In this document: in pieces, positions 1 through 8,469 of the stretch
How the letters are laid out: every line of letters starts with the position of its first letter
Position numbering within the stretch: the first letter of the stretch is position 1
Origin: Virgibacillus dokdonensis
Lineage (GTDB): Bacteria; Bacillota; Bacilli; Bacillales; Amphibacillaceae
Length of the DNA: 64,000 nucleotides
NCBI RefSeq assembly: GCF_900166595.1
Contig: NZ_LT745763.1
Span: forward strand, 3,285,333-3,349,332
Direction of reading: 5' to 3'
Position numbers and translations under genes: made by a program
Notes under the pieces: generated by a model
What the model was told of the DNA's origin: nothing
The model's input: the letters and a program-made list of their open reading frames with translations, nothing else
Database searches by the model: none

Positions 1-1461
1 TCCTTGCTGTACTGCGTTTGACTCCATCCGTACATCTTTGGTAACATCTGTTTCTTTTAACCAACGGATGAAATCATCCAACCATGCCACTGAATCTTCT
101 TCAGAAAAAGATTTTTTTAGTTCTTCCAACTCTTGGAACACTTTGTTTCGGTCGTTTTGGTCGTTTTCGTCGTCCAATTGAACCGCTGATTGTCCTTCTG
201 CCTGTGGCGCATCACTTGCTCGTTTAGAAACTGTTTTTCCATCTTCGACCTCTTGGTCCTCTCCACGCAAAGTGAATGTTTCCTTGTCTATTTTGTCCTC
301 CCCATCCCATTCAACTTCTTCTTTTTCGTTATCTAAGTCCTGTAACGCATGCACAATAACCTTATGTTGCGGCGGATAATAGTAATTGCGAATACGTTCA
401 TCCTGCAGCTGCGCCCCGTTTTGCTTTTTAACCCGATGTACATGAAAGCTTATTCCTGATTTCCCGGCTTGGATGACTTTCTTTTCACCTTCATCTACAT
501 CATAGCTATATCGATGAATTGTCTTTGGTTCTAAGATTTTACGATCGTTTATTTGATAGGCATACGTTACGTCTGTTGGAAAACCAAGTAATATTATGGA
601 CAATACGTTGTCTTTCACTTTCGATTGCAAAACATACGCAAATGGGTTTGGATTATAAAAAGTAAGGTCTTTATTTGCTTGTTTATTAATGGTTGTTGGT
701 ATTTCTTCGTTTTTCATGGGCTGTTTTGGAATATGATGTTCTAAAATTTCGCTATTTGTTTGTAACAACAATTTATAAAATGCTGTCGCTACTCGGTCCA
801 TATCATTCTGTGATTGCGCTAATGTATCATTGATATGGATCATCTCAAGAAAAGAAAAGGTTTGATTCGGATAAATGTTTACCCCATTTATTTGCTTTGC
901 TACATAGTTCATCATCGTAGTAGAATGAGCAGGAATTTCCATTTTTACTGTTGCTACTTTTTCCAAATTTTGTTTTGGATCTTCCTTATATATAAGTTCC
1001 ATACTTTCCGCTTCCAGCTGTGCTGCTATTTGCTTTGCTTTTTGCAACGTTTTTTCTTTATCAATATGATTTGGTAATTTGAGCTTTTTACGTTCTGCTG
1101 CATCTATTTCTACTTGTAATGGCACGTCTATACGGTTAGGCTTTATAAAGAAGTTTTTCCAATGTCGAGAAGACTTTTCTGTTAATTTGTCCACTGTTTT
1201 CTTAATAGAAAACTTGAACATGGATTTTGGGATTTGGTGTTGTTCGTATTCACTTTCAGCTATAATCACTATGTCCTCCTGCTGCCATTGTTCGACTTTT
1301 TTTTGCAATAAGGAACGCATTTCAGTTTTGGAAAGGTCTGTTACGGATATACCAGCAACATATTCACCATCTCGATTTGCTTCGACGTATGCAATATAAG
1401 AAGAAGCAATAATGACAATGAACAAAATAAGCAGTAATAATAACATTTGTTTTCTTTTCAT
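1..1461 (-). CDS. VanW-like membrane-anchored protein, 3' truncated by window edge
   Basis: An uninterrupted reading frame of 487 codons runs from an ATG at 1461 off the left edge, so the C-terminus is missing. Residues 7-25 form a hydrophobic N-terminal anchor. Residues 30-175 resemble the peptidoglycan-binding-like half of VanW proteins. The stretch NIYPNQTFSFLEMI (about 195-208) matches the start of a VanW domain, and the later DLTFYNPNPFAYVL fits its end. The glycine/cysteine motif GGGICQVSS usual in VanW domains is absent, so this copy is divergent. The visible C-terminal part is very acidic. The ribosome binding site is weak (GGTAGG). A leader or small RNA on the same strand ends about 200 bases upstream of the start. 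The role is unknown; a cell-envelope location is inferred from the anchor. Confidence 0.7.
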   Translation of the reverse strand, partial: MKRKQMLLLLLILFIVIIASSYIAYVEANRDGEYVAGISVTDLSKTEMRSLLQKKVEQWQQEDIVIIAESEYEQHQIPKSMFKFSIKKTVDKLTEKSSRHWKNFFIKPNRIDVPLQVEIDAAERKKLKLPNHIDKEKTLQKAKQIAAQLEAESMELIYKEDPKQNLEKVATVKMEIPAHSTTMMNYVAKQINGVNIYPNQTFSFLEMIHINDTLAQSQNDMDRVATAFYKLLLQTNSEILEHHIPKQPMKNEEIPTTINKQANKDLTFYNPNPFAYVLQSKVKDNVLSIILLGFPTDVTYAYQINDRKILEPKTIHRYSYDVDEGEKKVIQAGKSGISFHVHRVKKQNGAQLQDERIRNYYYPPQHKVIVHALQDLDNEKEEVEWDGEDKIDKETFTLRGEDQEVEDGKTVSKRASDAPQAEGQSAVQLDDENDQNDRNKVFQELEELKKSFSEEDSVAWLDDFIRWLKETDVTKDVRMESNAVQQG

Positions 1462-1662
1462 CTGAATCAACCTACCGTTTCCTGCACAGATGCGCAAAGT
1501 GATTCTTTTGACCTATATTTAATCATTAATGAGTAATTATACCTATTAAAAGGTGATAAAATTGTCTGAGTAGCAAGCAAATAAATAGCTTTTATGCTCC
1601 TCTCCCAAAATGTTACAATGCAATGAACTGTCTTCTTAGTACGATAAAGTAAATCTATCTTC

Positions 1663-1820
1663 TTTTATAAAAAAAACCCCCACATAAATCTGTTAAATTT
1701 ATGTAGAGGCCGGTTGCACCACTAGCTCCATGCGATTTCAGGTGCCCACTTACCATCGCATATCGTTGCTTCCCCAATTATCTTGCTATTTTTTAATAGG
1801 TATTCAGGTTCATCAATATA
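1663..1820 (-). ncRNA. Unassigned leader or small RNA with intrinsic terminator
   Basis: Read on the minus strand, a near-consensus promoter is followed by about 155 nt and then a terminator (stem ACATAAAT/ATTTATGT extended by GU/GC pairs at 1677-1708, then eight T). Inside are a hairpin ATGCGAT/ATCGCAT (about 1729-1761) and a possible pseudoknot: loop GCACC could pair with a downstream GGTGC. A further small hairpin CTATT/AATAG precedes it. The layout is that of a transcription-attenuation riboswitch or a stand-alone small RNA. It matches no family I can name. The VanW-like gene lies about 200 bases downstream on the same strand. Confidence 0.5.
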
Positions 1821-1825
1821 GGTAC

Positions 1826-1855
1826 ATATTACCAGCACATCTTTTTATTTGTCAA
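1826..1855 (-). promoter_or_regulatory. Sigma-A promoter of the unassigned RNA
   Basis: The minus strand carries TTGACA (1850-1855), an 18-base spacer and TAATAT (1826-1831). TG one base before the -10 makes it an extended -10 promoter. Transcription would begin near 1818 and enter the structured RNA. Confidence 0.75.
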
Positions 1856-1918
1856 TGTTTTGGATGAATATACTTATTTTTTATAGACATTTAGTCAAAA
1901 AATGTAACATTTCCGACG

Positions 1919-2003
1919 GCGGCGAGCGAATTCCACGCAGGGAGGAGCGAATCTCACATGGAGGGGAGCGCATTCTCGACCATCATGAGCGAAATTTTAA
2001 AAA
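1919..2003 (+). repeat. 21 bp repeat array D1
   Basis: Four degenerate units carry GAGCGAATT-like cores at a 21-base step. The same period and core recur at 25522-25648, 43894-44040 and, with another flank, 54186-54290. The array lies between the unassigned RNA promoter and the sqr operon. A 76-codon frame crosses it (1849-2079), but I do not regard it as a gene. Confidence 0.65.
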
Positions 2004-2097
2004 ATTAAACATTATACATGATCAAGCGAACGGTTTCATAAGAGATAGTGGCTTTAAATGGAGCTATGATAGTTTCTGATCATCAAAAATAAGGGAA

Positions 2098-2111
2098 ACC
2101 CCCTATAGTAT
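2098..2111 (+). promoter_or_regulatory. Possible CsoR/CstR-family operator upstream of sqr
   Basis: The sequence ACCCCCTATAGTAT, about 70 bases before sqr, looks like a C-tract half-site of CsoR-family operators (C-tract, TATA-like centre). CstR, a persulfide-sensing CsoR relative, controls sqr/cst genes in Staphylococcus. Only one good half-site is visible and no CstR gene is in the window, so this is a motif resemblance only. Confidence 0.35.
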
Positions 2112-2179
2112 GAGAAGCTATTCAATCGTACAATAAATATAGATCTGAAAAATAACTTTGTAAAGCGAGGGGGAGACAT

Positions 2180-3373
2180 ATGTCCAAACATTATCAAGTT
2201 CTCATCGTAGGTGGCGGTACTGCTGGCATAACAGTTGCTGCTCAGCTGTTACATTACTCCAAACATTTTAAGCATAAAATAGCAATTATTGAACCAGCAG
2301 AAGAGCACTATTATCAACCTTTATGGACACTTGTCGGAGCAGGAGTTTCTAAAATAGAGGCGACAAAACGATCCATGGAAAGTGTCATACCAGAAGGGGC
2401 AGACTGGATTCAAGAAAAAGTAATTTCTTTTGACCCAACAAATAACAACGTTTACACCAAAGAAGGCAACCATATTTCATACGACTACCTTGTTGTAGCA
2501 GCAGGGATTGACATCAACTGGCAAGCAATAAAAGGATTACCAGAAACGTTAGGAAAGAATGGCGTTTGCAGTAATTACGCTTTTGAGCACGCTCCTTATA
2601 CATGGGAAGTTATTCGTAACTTCACAAGCGGAAATGCTATATTTACGCATCCAAACTCACCAGTAAAATGCGGTGGGGCACCACAAAAAATTATGTATCT
2701 TGCAGAAGAATCTTTTCAAAAAACCGGTGTTCGGGATCAAGCAAATGTACTATTTTATTCGGCGAACCCTGCCATTTTTGATGTTAAAAAGTACCGTAAT
2801 GCCTTAGAAAAAGTCATTGACCGAAAGCAGATTCAACCACACTTTCGTCATCATTTAATTGAAATACGTGGCGAAGAAAAAGTAGCCGTTTTCGAATCAT
2901 TAGAAACTGGCGAGCAACAAACCGTATCCTTCTCCATGTTACATGTTACTCCACCAATGCAAGCACCATCTTTTATTAAGGATAGCCCAATTGCAGATGA
3001 TGGAGGCTGGGTGAATGTGCACCCGTATACGTTACAACATACTCAATATGCTAATATTTTCGGCATTGGTGATTGTAGTAATTTACCGACATCGAAAACC
3101 GGAGCCGCGATTCGTAAACAGGCACCTGTTGTTGTGCAAAATATTATTTCTTCGATAAAGGAAAAACCGCTTGCAGCAACGTATGACGGGTACAGCTCTT
3201 GCCCACTTGTAACAGGGTATAATAGCTTAATTTTAGCCGAATTTGATTATAATAAAAATCCACAAGAATCGATGCCATTTAACCAAGCAGTAGAGAGAAA
3301 AAGTATGTATTTATTCAAAAAAGATTTCTTGCCAATTATGTATTGGGATGGCATGTTAAAAGGAATTATGTAA
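2180..3373 (+). CDS. sqr: Sulfide:quinone oxidoreductase (type II-like)
   Basis: A 397-residue FAD flavoprotein that oxidises sulfide, passes electrons to the quinone pool at the inner membrane face, and hands the sulfane sulfur to an acceptor. The N-terminal dinucleotide-binding motif GGGTAG is at 11-16, and YDYLVVAAG at 101-109 is a second FAD/NAD fold motif. Cys164 (VKCGGAPQKIMYL) and Cys341 (SCPLVTGYN) match the two redox cysteines of the mitochondrial-type enzyme. Length fits the family. The ATG follows GAGGGGGAG at good spacing. It is the first gene of a likely operon with the DUF1641 protein (21-base gap) and the persulfide dioxygenase. Regulation may involve the CsoR-like motif upstream or the two-component system downstream. 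Confidence 0.93.
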   Translation: MSKHYQVLIVGGGTAGITVAAQLLHYSKHFKHKIAIIEPAEEHYYQPLWTLVGAGVSKIEATKRSMESVIPEGADWIQEKVISFDPTNNNVYTKEGNHISYDYLVVAAGIDINWQAIKGLPETLGKNGVCSNYAFEHAPYTWEVIRNFTSGNAIFTHPNSPVKCGGAPQKIMYLAEESFQKTGVRDQANVLFYSANPAIFDVKKYRNALEKVIDRKQIQPHFRHHLIEIRGEEKVAVFESLETGEQQTVSFSMLHVTPPMQAPSFIKDSPIADDGGWVNVHPYTLQHTQYANIFGIGDCSNLPTSKTGAAIRKQAPVVVQNIISSIKEKPLAATYDGYSSCPLVTGYNSLILAEFDYNKNPQESMPFNQAVERKSMYLFKKDFLPIMYWDGMLKGIM

Positions 3374-3394
3374 ACGGAGAAGGGGGATGAAACA

Positions 3395-3949
3395 ATGCCA
3401 CATACAGCTATCCATTCAGATGATAATAAAGACCTTCTTCATGAGTTAAAACAACCGGAAATCCATCAAGCTTTAACGGGTATTATTCATCGGTTACCTG
3501 AAATCGAACGCACGCTACAATCGCTAGAGCAAATGACACAATTTTCGTTGCATGTCGCAAAAGACCAAACTACGATGGAAGCTTTAGAGGAACGATTGCA
3601 GTTATCCAGAATCGATGAAGCATCATTGGAAGCGCTTATCGCTTTATTAGCCAAACTTCCTACTATATTAGAAATGGTCGAGCAAATAGAAATGATTGCC
3701 TTGTTTATCAAACATGTTGTCCATGATGAACAGTCCATGGAGCAAATAAAAACATCGATTGCAGAGCTTCCGTTCATGCAGAAACAGAAGGAAGCAAAAG
3801 ATTTCTTCGAAGCCGTGCAAACGAGACACGAATCAATCGATCAACACATTTCTATTTTTACCATTATCAAATGGATGAAAGAACCTAATGTACAAAAATA
3901 TTTAAAATATATACAAGCTACTTTAGACGTTTTAAAAGCGAAGAAATAA
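3395..3949 (+). CDS. DUF1641 family protein
   Basis: A 184-residue, largely helical, soluble protein without signal peptide or membrane segments. It has several heptad-like Leu/Ile stretches (residues 10-60 and 75-125). It matches the DUF1641 type found beside sulfide:quinone oxidoreductases and some formate dehydrogenases in Bacilli. The biochemical role is not established; the conserved neighbourhood suggests an accessory to SQR. It starts at an ATG after AGAAGGGGGATG, 21 bases after sqr, so translation is probably coupled within the same transcript. Confidence 0.8.
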   Translation: MPHTAIHSDDNKDLLHELKQPEIHQALTGIIHRLPEIERTLQSLEQMTQFSLHVAKDQTTMEALEERLQLSRIDEASLEALIALLAKLPTILEMVEQIEMIALFIKHVVHDEQSMEQIKTSIAELPFMQKQKEAKDFFEAVQTRHESIDQHISIFTIIKWMKEPNVQKYLKYIQATLDVLKAKK

Positions 3950-4045
3950 CCTAGTGCTGACGTTAAAATAAGGGTGATTGTTGAAAATCAACGTGCTTTC
4001 AACAAGTCTTATTTAAATACAAGATATGAAAAGGAGTTGTCTATC

Positions 4046-5446
4046 ATGTTATTACAATATTTTTATGATGATAAGTTAGCGCAAGCATCCTATTTAGTCG
4101 GATGCCAAGCAAAAGGAGAAGCGGTTGTTGTTGATCCAGCTCGTAACATTGAAGCGTATTTATCTACTGCTGAAAAAGAAGGGATGAAAATTGTAGGTGC
4201 GCTAGAAACACATATTCACGCTGACTATGTATCCGGTGCTAGGGAAATTGCTGATCGCGTAGGCGCTACCTTGTACGTATCCGATGAAGGAGATGCAGAT
4301 TGGAAATATGAAAACCTTGATAGCTTTTCTTATAAACTACTAAAAGATGGCGATACAATTACACTTGGTAATCTAACATTTAAAGTCATGCATACACCAG
4401 GGCATACACCAGAGAGTATCTCCTTTTTACTAACGGATGGCGGTGCTAATGCCGACGAACCGATCGGCATTTTCACAGGTGATTTTGTGTTTGTCGGAGA
4501 TGTCGGGCGCCCTGACTTACTGGAAAAGGCTGCTGGCGTGCAAGGAACGAGTGAACCTGGCGCAAGAGACATGTTCCATTCATTAGAACGATTTAAGCAG
4601 TTACCGGATTTCTTACAAGTTTGGCCAGCACACGGAGCTGGTAGTGCATGTGGAAAGTCGCTCGGAGCGGTTCCATCTTCTACCGTCGGCTATGAAAAAC
4701 GATTTAATTGGGCATTACAGCACGAGAATGAAACGGACTTTATAAAAGCATTACTGGAAGGACAACCGGAGCCGCCTGTCTACTTTGCGATTATGAAGCA
4801 TGTGAATAAAGTAGGACCAGCAATCCTTCGCGATCTGGAAAAACCAGAAGTTATAACTGATGGAAACCAAATCAAAACGCTCCTAAATGATGGAGCACAG
4901 GTTTTGGATACGCGTGAAGCAGAAGCATTTAGCAAGCAACATATACCAGGTACGATCAACATTCCATTTAACCCGTCATTTACAAATTGGGCTGGATGGC
5001 TCATCAATTATGACGAACCTTTATATTTGTTATGTGATCCAAATCAAACGGATGACATATTAACTGCCCTTCGCTCCATTGGAATTGATTTAGTTAAAGG
5101 ATTTATGGATGCGGAGCAGGCTATCAAACAAGCCAAAAACCTAGAATCGTATGCAAATATCTCACCACAAGAAGCGAAACAATTGCTAAAAACAGAAGCT
5201 GTCACGTTCATTGATGTTCGCAATCAATCGGAGTGGGATGAAGGGCATATCGAAGGTGCAAACCACATCATGCTTGGGACATTAAAAAATCGCCTTGACG
5301 AAGTTTCAAATAACGGCACGATCCTCATTACATGTCAGTCAGGTGGTCGTTCTGCAATTGGAGCGAGCTTATTACAAGCTAAAGGGTATAAACAGATACA
5401 AAACATAACAGGCGGATATACTGCTTGGACGGAGCAAATTAGCTAA
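4046..5446 (+). CDS. Persulfide dioxygenase-rhodanese fusion (CstB-like)
   Basis: A 466-residue protein in three parts: a metallo-beta-lactamase fold (about 1-250) with iron-binding motif THIHADYVSGA (His56, His58, Asp60), HTPGHTPES and PAHGAGSACG; a degenerate rhodanese domain (about 260-355); and a C-terminal rhodanese domain (365-466) with active-site loop TCQSGGRSAIG, Cys430. This order matches Staphylococcus CstB, which converts persulfides to sulfite and thiosulfate. The frame could begin upstream at 3974, but AAAGGAG at 4030-4036 places the start at ATG 4046. It follows the DUF1641 gene by 96 bases and completes the sulfide oxidation route begun by SQR. Confidence 0.9.
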   Translation: MLLQYFYDDKLAQASYLVGCQAKGEAVVVDPARNIEAYLSTAEKEGMKIVGALETHIHADYVSGAREIADRVGATLYVSDEGDADWKYENLDSFSYKLLKDGDTITLGNLTFKVMHTPGHTPESISFLLTDGGANADEPIGIFTGDFVFVGDVGRPDLLEKAAGVQGTSEPGARDMFHSLERFKQLPDFLQVWPAHGAGSACGKSLGAVPSSTVGYEKRFNWALQHENETDFIKALLEGQPEPPVYFAIMKHVNKVGPAILRDLEKPEVITDGNQIKTLLNDGAQVLDTREAEAFSKQHIPGTINIPFNPSFTNWAGWLINYDEPLYLLCDPNQTDDILTALRSIGIDLVKGFMDAEQAIKQAKNLESYANISPQEAKQLLKTEAVTFIDVRNQSEWDEGHIEGANHIMLGTLKNRLDEVSNNGTILITCQSGGRSAIGASLLQAKGYKQIQNITGGYTAWTEQIS

Positions 5447-5474
5447 GCGAAAGAGAATGGAACACGAAGGTAAC

Positions 5475-5506
5475 GGGGGTATGCTGGAAAAGAGTAGCCC
5501 CCTTTT
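5475..5506 (+). terminator. Probable terminator after the persulfide dioxygenase
   Basis: GGGGG and CCCCC arms enclose an imperfect inner pairing and are followed by TTTT. It separates the sqr transcript from the kinase gene. The remaining intergenic DNA to 5721 shows no gene. Confidence 0.55.
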
Positions 5507-5721
5507 CCAAACCGCTTATTCATGACGGAAGGCTTCGTTTTGTTTATACAAAGATATACTCCTATCGCGCTTTGGTTAATACCAATCTAATCATTGACTC
5601 CCTTACTAAATCATTGGCTTGTACAATAACATACAAGCACAGATGAAGAAAAGAGGAAAGTCATCGACTATAATGAAAGGAGAAATGCGATCATTTTTTG
5701 TAAGTAAAGGGGGAAATCACC

Positions 5722-6750
5722 GTGTGTTCCATTCAATATGAGAATAAATATTTGCATCAAATCTTCGAAAACATTCAAGATGGGATCATTATTATGGATC
5801 AGAGCCGTAAAATTTTAGCTATGAATCCTTCTGCAAAGAAATTAACAGGCTGGTTATTACATGATCGTGTACCGTATTGTTCTTTTTGTGAAACTCGGTT
5901 GTTACAAGGAAATGAAAATAAATGTTATTTAATTGCGCATGATGAAGTGCCTTATTTTCTTTCTGATATGCCGACGTATCATGGTAAGAAAATTAATGTG
6001 GAAATGAGCACCGCATTAATGTTCCACGATGCTACAACACATCAAAAAGAGTATTTACTTGTCTTACGCGACCAATCTCTCATGCAAAAAGAAAAAGAAG
6101 CACAACTTTCAAAAAAAATGATCCAAAAATTAATTGAAGCAAAAGAAAATGAGCATAAGCGGCTTGCCCAAGAGCTTCATGACGGGGTTGGTCAAGCACT
6201 CTACAGTATTTCTGTCGCTTTACAAGCCATTGAATCCTTTGTAAATAATACACGAATTCAAAGCTATGTCGATGAAGTGCAAGAAGAACTAAATCATGTG
6301 ATGAACGATATTAAAGCCTATTCTTATCAACTACGGCCCCAGAGTATTGATCGTTTGGGATTGATTGCAACGATACAAGGGCTTATGCATACGTTAGAAA
6401 AAAGTAATCCAAACATTACGATTACTTTCACCACCACCTTAAAAAATCGACTTCCTTCTTTAATGGAGATTAATCTATATCGAGTTATTCAAGAAGCCTT
6501 ACACAACACGATTAAATATGCGAACGCGACACAAGTTGTCATTGAACTTATAGACATGCCTCATAAACTAGAATTAACAATACGAGATAATGGAAAAGGG
6601 TTTGATACAAGCAAACGTTCCGCGGGGTTAGGCCTAAAGCATATGGAAGAACGAGTGAATTTACTTAGAGGTACTTTTCAAATTGCTTCTGAGTTACAAC
6701 AAGGTACCATTATTCGTGCATCCATCCCAAAGGAGGATCACCTTCTATGA
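5722..6750 (+). CDS. Cytoplasmic PAS histidine kinase with CxxC-x11-C motif (NreB/NarL type)
   Basis: 342 residues, no membrane segments. Residues 8-115 form a PAS-like domain with Cys53, Cys56 and Cys68 (CSFC then KCYL). HisKA_3 follows, with phospho-acceptor His153 in AQELHDGVGQ. The HATPase domain (about 235-340) carries DNGKGFD and GLGLKHMEER. The C-x2-C-x11-C spacing equals the first three of four Fe-S ligands of the oxygen sensor NreB; the fourth position is Ile71. GTG is the start, after AAAGGGGGAAATCACC. It overlaps the response regulator by four bases. Placement between the persulfide dioxygenase and the TauE exporter suggests it senses oxygen, redox state or reactive sulfur and controls this island; the signal is inferred. 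Confidence 0.88.
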   Translation: MCSIQYENKYLHQIFENIQDGIIIMDQSRKILAMNPSAKKLTGWLLHDRVPYCSFCETRLLQGNENKCYLIAHDEVPYFLSDMPTYHGKKINVEMSTALMFHDATTHQKEYLLVLRDQSLMQKEKEAQLSKKMIQKLIEAKENEHKRLAQELHDGVGQALYSISVALQAIESFVNNTRIQSYVDEVQEELNHVMNDIKAYSYQLRPQSIDRLGLIATIQGLMHTLEKSNPNITITFTTTLKNRLPSLMEINLYRVIQEALHNTIKYANATQVVIELIDMPHKLELTIRDNGKGFDTSKRSAGLGLKHMEERVNLLRGTFQIASELQQGTIIRASIPKEDHLL

Positions 6751-7382
6751 TTCGTGTATGCATTGTAGATGATCATCGGTTAATTCGTCGAGGACTTCAA
6801 TTATTGCTCGAAGCTTATCCGGATATTCATGTTGTTGGCGAAGCAGAAGATGGAGACGAAGCGATACAGCTCATGCATCAATTGGAAGTTGATGTTATGT
6901 TAATGGACGTATCCATGCCTAATGGGCTAGATGGATTTACAGCTTCTGAAGTTATTTTACAAAACCACAAACATGTCCATATTGTTCTTTTAACGATGCA
7001 TGATGAAGAAGTATACATACAAAAGGCCATTCAACTCGATATTGGGGGATACATTTTAAAAAATAGTAAAGGCAACGAATTGCATGAAGCCATACATGCC
7101 GTTCATCGTGGTGAAAAATACTATAAAGTAGGCTTACCTGAAGATCAAATCGCTAAATTATTTAAACATAGCAAAAAAGATTATTCGATTTTATCTGTTA
7201 GGGAAAAAGAAATTGTTCGACTTACTGTGCTTGGCTATACAAATAAACAAATGTCGCAACGTTTATTTATTAGTCCAAAAACAGTGGAAAACCACAAAGC
7301 AAATATTATGCACAAACTCGAGTTAAAATGTAAATCTGAATTAATCCAATACGGTCTAACGAATCATTATCACACAATATAG
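6747..7382 (+). CDS. NarL/LuxR-family response regulator, partner of the adjacent kinase
   Basis: 211 residues. The receiver domain (1-120) has acidic residues Asp8 and Asp9 and phospho-acceptor Asp54 (MLMDVSMPNG). A GerE/LuxR-type helix-turn-helix at about 145-205 carries LSVREKEIVRL and ISPKTVENHKANIM. The start ATG overlaps the kinase stop (ATGA), so the pair is translationally coupled. Targets are unknown. The flanking sulfide-oxidation and exporter genes are the obvious candidates by location. Confidence 0.92.
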   Translation: MIRVCIVDDHRLIRRGLQLLLEAYPDIHVVGEAEDGDEAIQLMHQLEVDVMLMDVSMPNGLDGFTASEVILQNHKHVHIVLLTMHDEEVYIQKAIQLDIGGYILKNSKGNELHEAIHAVHRGEKYYKVGLPEDQIAKLFKHSKKDYSILSVREKEIVRLTVLGYTNKQMSQRLFISPKTVENHKANIMHKLELKCKSELIQYGLTNHYHTI

Positions 7383-7396
7383 TTGTTTATTTTTTG

Positions 7397-7556
7397 TATA
7401 AAGTGAACCTTCAATCAGAGGGGGCCGAGGTTTCTCTCTTCCCACACTGATTGTTAGGTGAACAAAATCGCGGACGTAGGTGCTGTTATCTCCCACTTAG
7501 ACTTGTTCAGCTCACATCTTCCAATGCTTGTAGTGGGAGTCTTACAGCACCTTATA
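7397..7556 (+). repeat. Dispersed repeat family B, copy 1
   Basis: A well preserved copy. It begins TATAAAGTGAACCTTC, has a left hairpin (CAATCAG... with ...CTGATTG), a spacer, and a right hairpin with nested arms GTGCTGT/ACAGCAC and TCCCACT/AGTGGGA, and ends CTTATA. Related copies lie at 17272, 41518, 45864, 56375 and 57989. It fills most of the gap between the response regulator and the TauE gene. Confidence 0.75.
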
Positions 7557-7660
7557 CCCAGAATAAAAAACTTGCCACAATGGGGAAATCACTTTTCATA
7601 AGAGATAGTAGCCATGGCAAGTTCTTATAATCAACTAACAAAACAGCGGAGGGAAAGCAA

Positions 7661-8437
7661 TTGAGTTTTGATTTTATGTTACTCATTTTTTTCATTGGTT
7701 TTATCGGTTCATTTATTTCAGGTATGGTAGGGATTGGCGGTTCGATCATTAAATATCCCATGTTACTGTACATCCCTCCCCTCCTCGGATTCGCAGCTTT
7801 TAGCGCACACGAAGTATCAGGTATTAGTGCTGTACAAGTATTTTTTGCTACGATTGGTGGCGTTTGGGCATATCGTAAAGGTGGATATTTAAATAAATCA
7901 CTCATTCTATACATGGGAATTAGTATTTTGCTTGGGGGATTAATTGGGGGTTATGGTTCCAATATCTTAGCGGAATCTACCATTAACATTGTATATGCTA
8001 TTTTAGCTACCATTGCCGTTATTATGATGCTACTACCCAAAAATAATGATGATAATCCGGATTTACAAGAGGTAACGTTTAATAAGCCGCTTGCAGCTAG
8101 TTTATCTTTTATCGTCGGAATCGCAGCTGGCATTGTTGGGGCAGCAGGCGCTTTTATTCTCGTTCCGATTATGATTACCGTCTTAAAAATACCAACGAGA
8201 ATGACAATCGCCAGCTCACTTGCCATTACGTTTATTTCTTCCATTGGTTCTACAGTCGGGAAGCTAGCTACCAATCAAGTGTTATTTATCCCCGCGGTCA
8301 TTATGATTGTTGCCAGTTTAATCGCTTCTCCACTTGGCGCAGAATTGGGAAAGCGTATGAATACAAAGATACTGCAACGGTTATTGGCAGTACTCATTTT
8401 TGCTACAGCGGTCAAAATTTGGTGGGATATTTTTTGA
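7661..8437 (+). CDS. TauE/SafE family sulfite/organosulfonate-type exporter
   Basis: A 258-residue membrane protein with about eight hydrophobic segments and two related halves. The family motif [15 protein letters not shown] lies in the first half (20-35) and [19 protein letters not shown] in the second (about 153-171). TauE/SafE proteins move sulfite, sulfoacetate or related anions. Next to a persulfide dioxygenase it most likely exports sulfite or thiosulfate; in Staphylococcus tauE also sits beside the cst genes. The start is TTG at 7661, with GGAGGGAAAGCAA upstream; no ATG fits. Repeat B separates it from the regulator genes. Confidence 0.88.
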   Translation: MSFDFMLLIFFIGFIGSFISGMVGIGGSIIKYPMLLYIPPLLGFAAFSAHEVSGISAVQVFFATIGGVWAYRKGGYLNKSLILYMGISILLGGLIGGYGSNILAESTINIVYAILATIAVIMMLLPKNNDDNPDLQEVTFNKPLAASLSFIVGIAAGIVGAAGAFILVPIMITVLKIPTRMTIASSLAITFISSIGSTVGKLATNQVLFIPAVIMIVASLIASPLGAELGKRMNTKILQRLLAVLIFATAVKIWWDIF

Positions 8438-8469
8438 GTAGGTAGAGCATAAAAGTAGTATATTTGTAC

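Noticed and set aside
835..1399. Two plus-strand open frames of 80 and 106 codons
   Set aside because: They lie antisense to the open minus-strand VanW-like frame, which has coherent domains and a membrane anchor; the plus frames lack ribosome binding sites.
1663..1820. Assigning the structured RNA to a named riboswitch class
   Set aside because: The conserved cores of TPP, FMN, SAM, purine, lysine, glycine, fluoride, cobalamin and T-box classes were not recognised; naming it would be a guess.
1849..2079. 76-codon plus frame over repeat array D1
   Set aside because: It crosses the antisense promoter and the repeat units; no ribosome binding site and no family resemblance.
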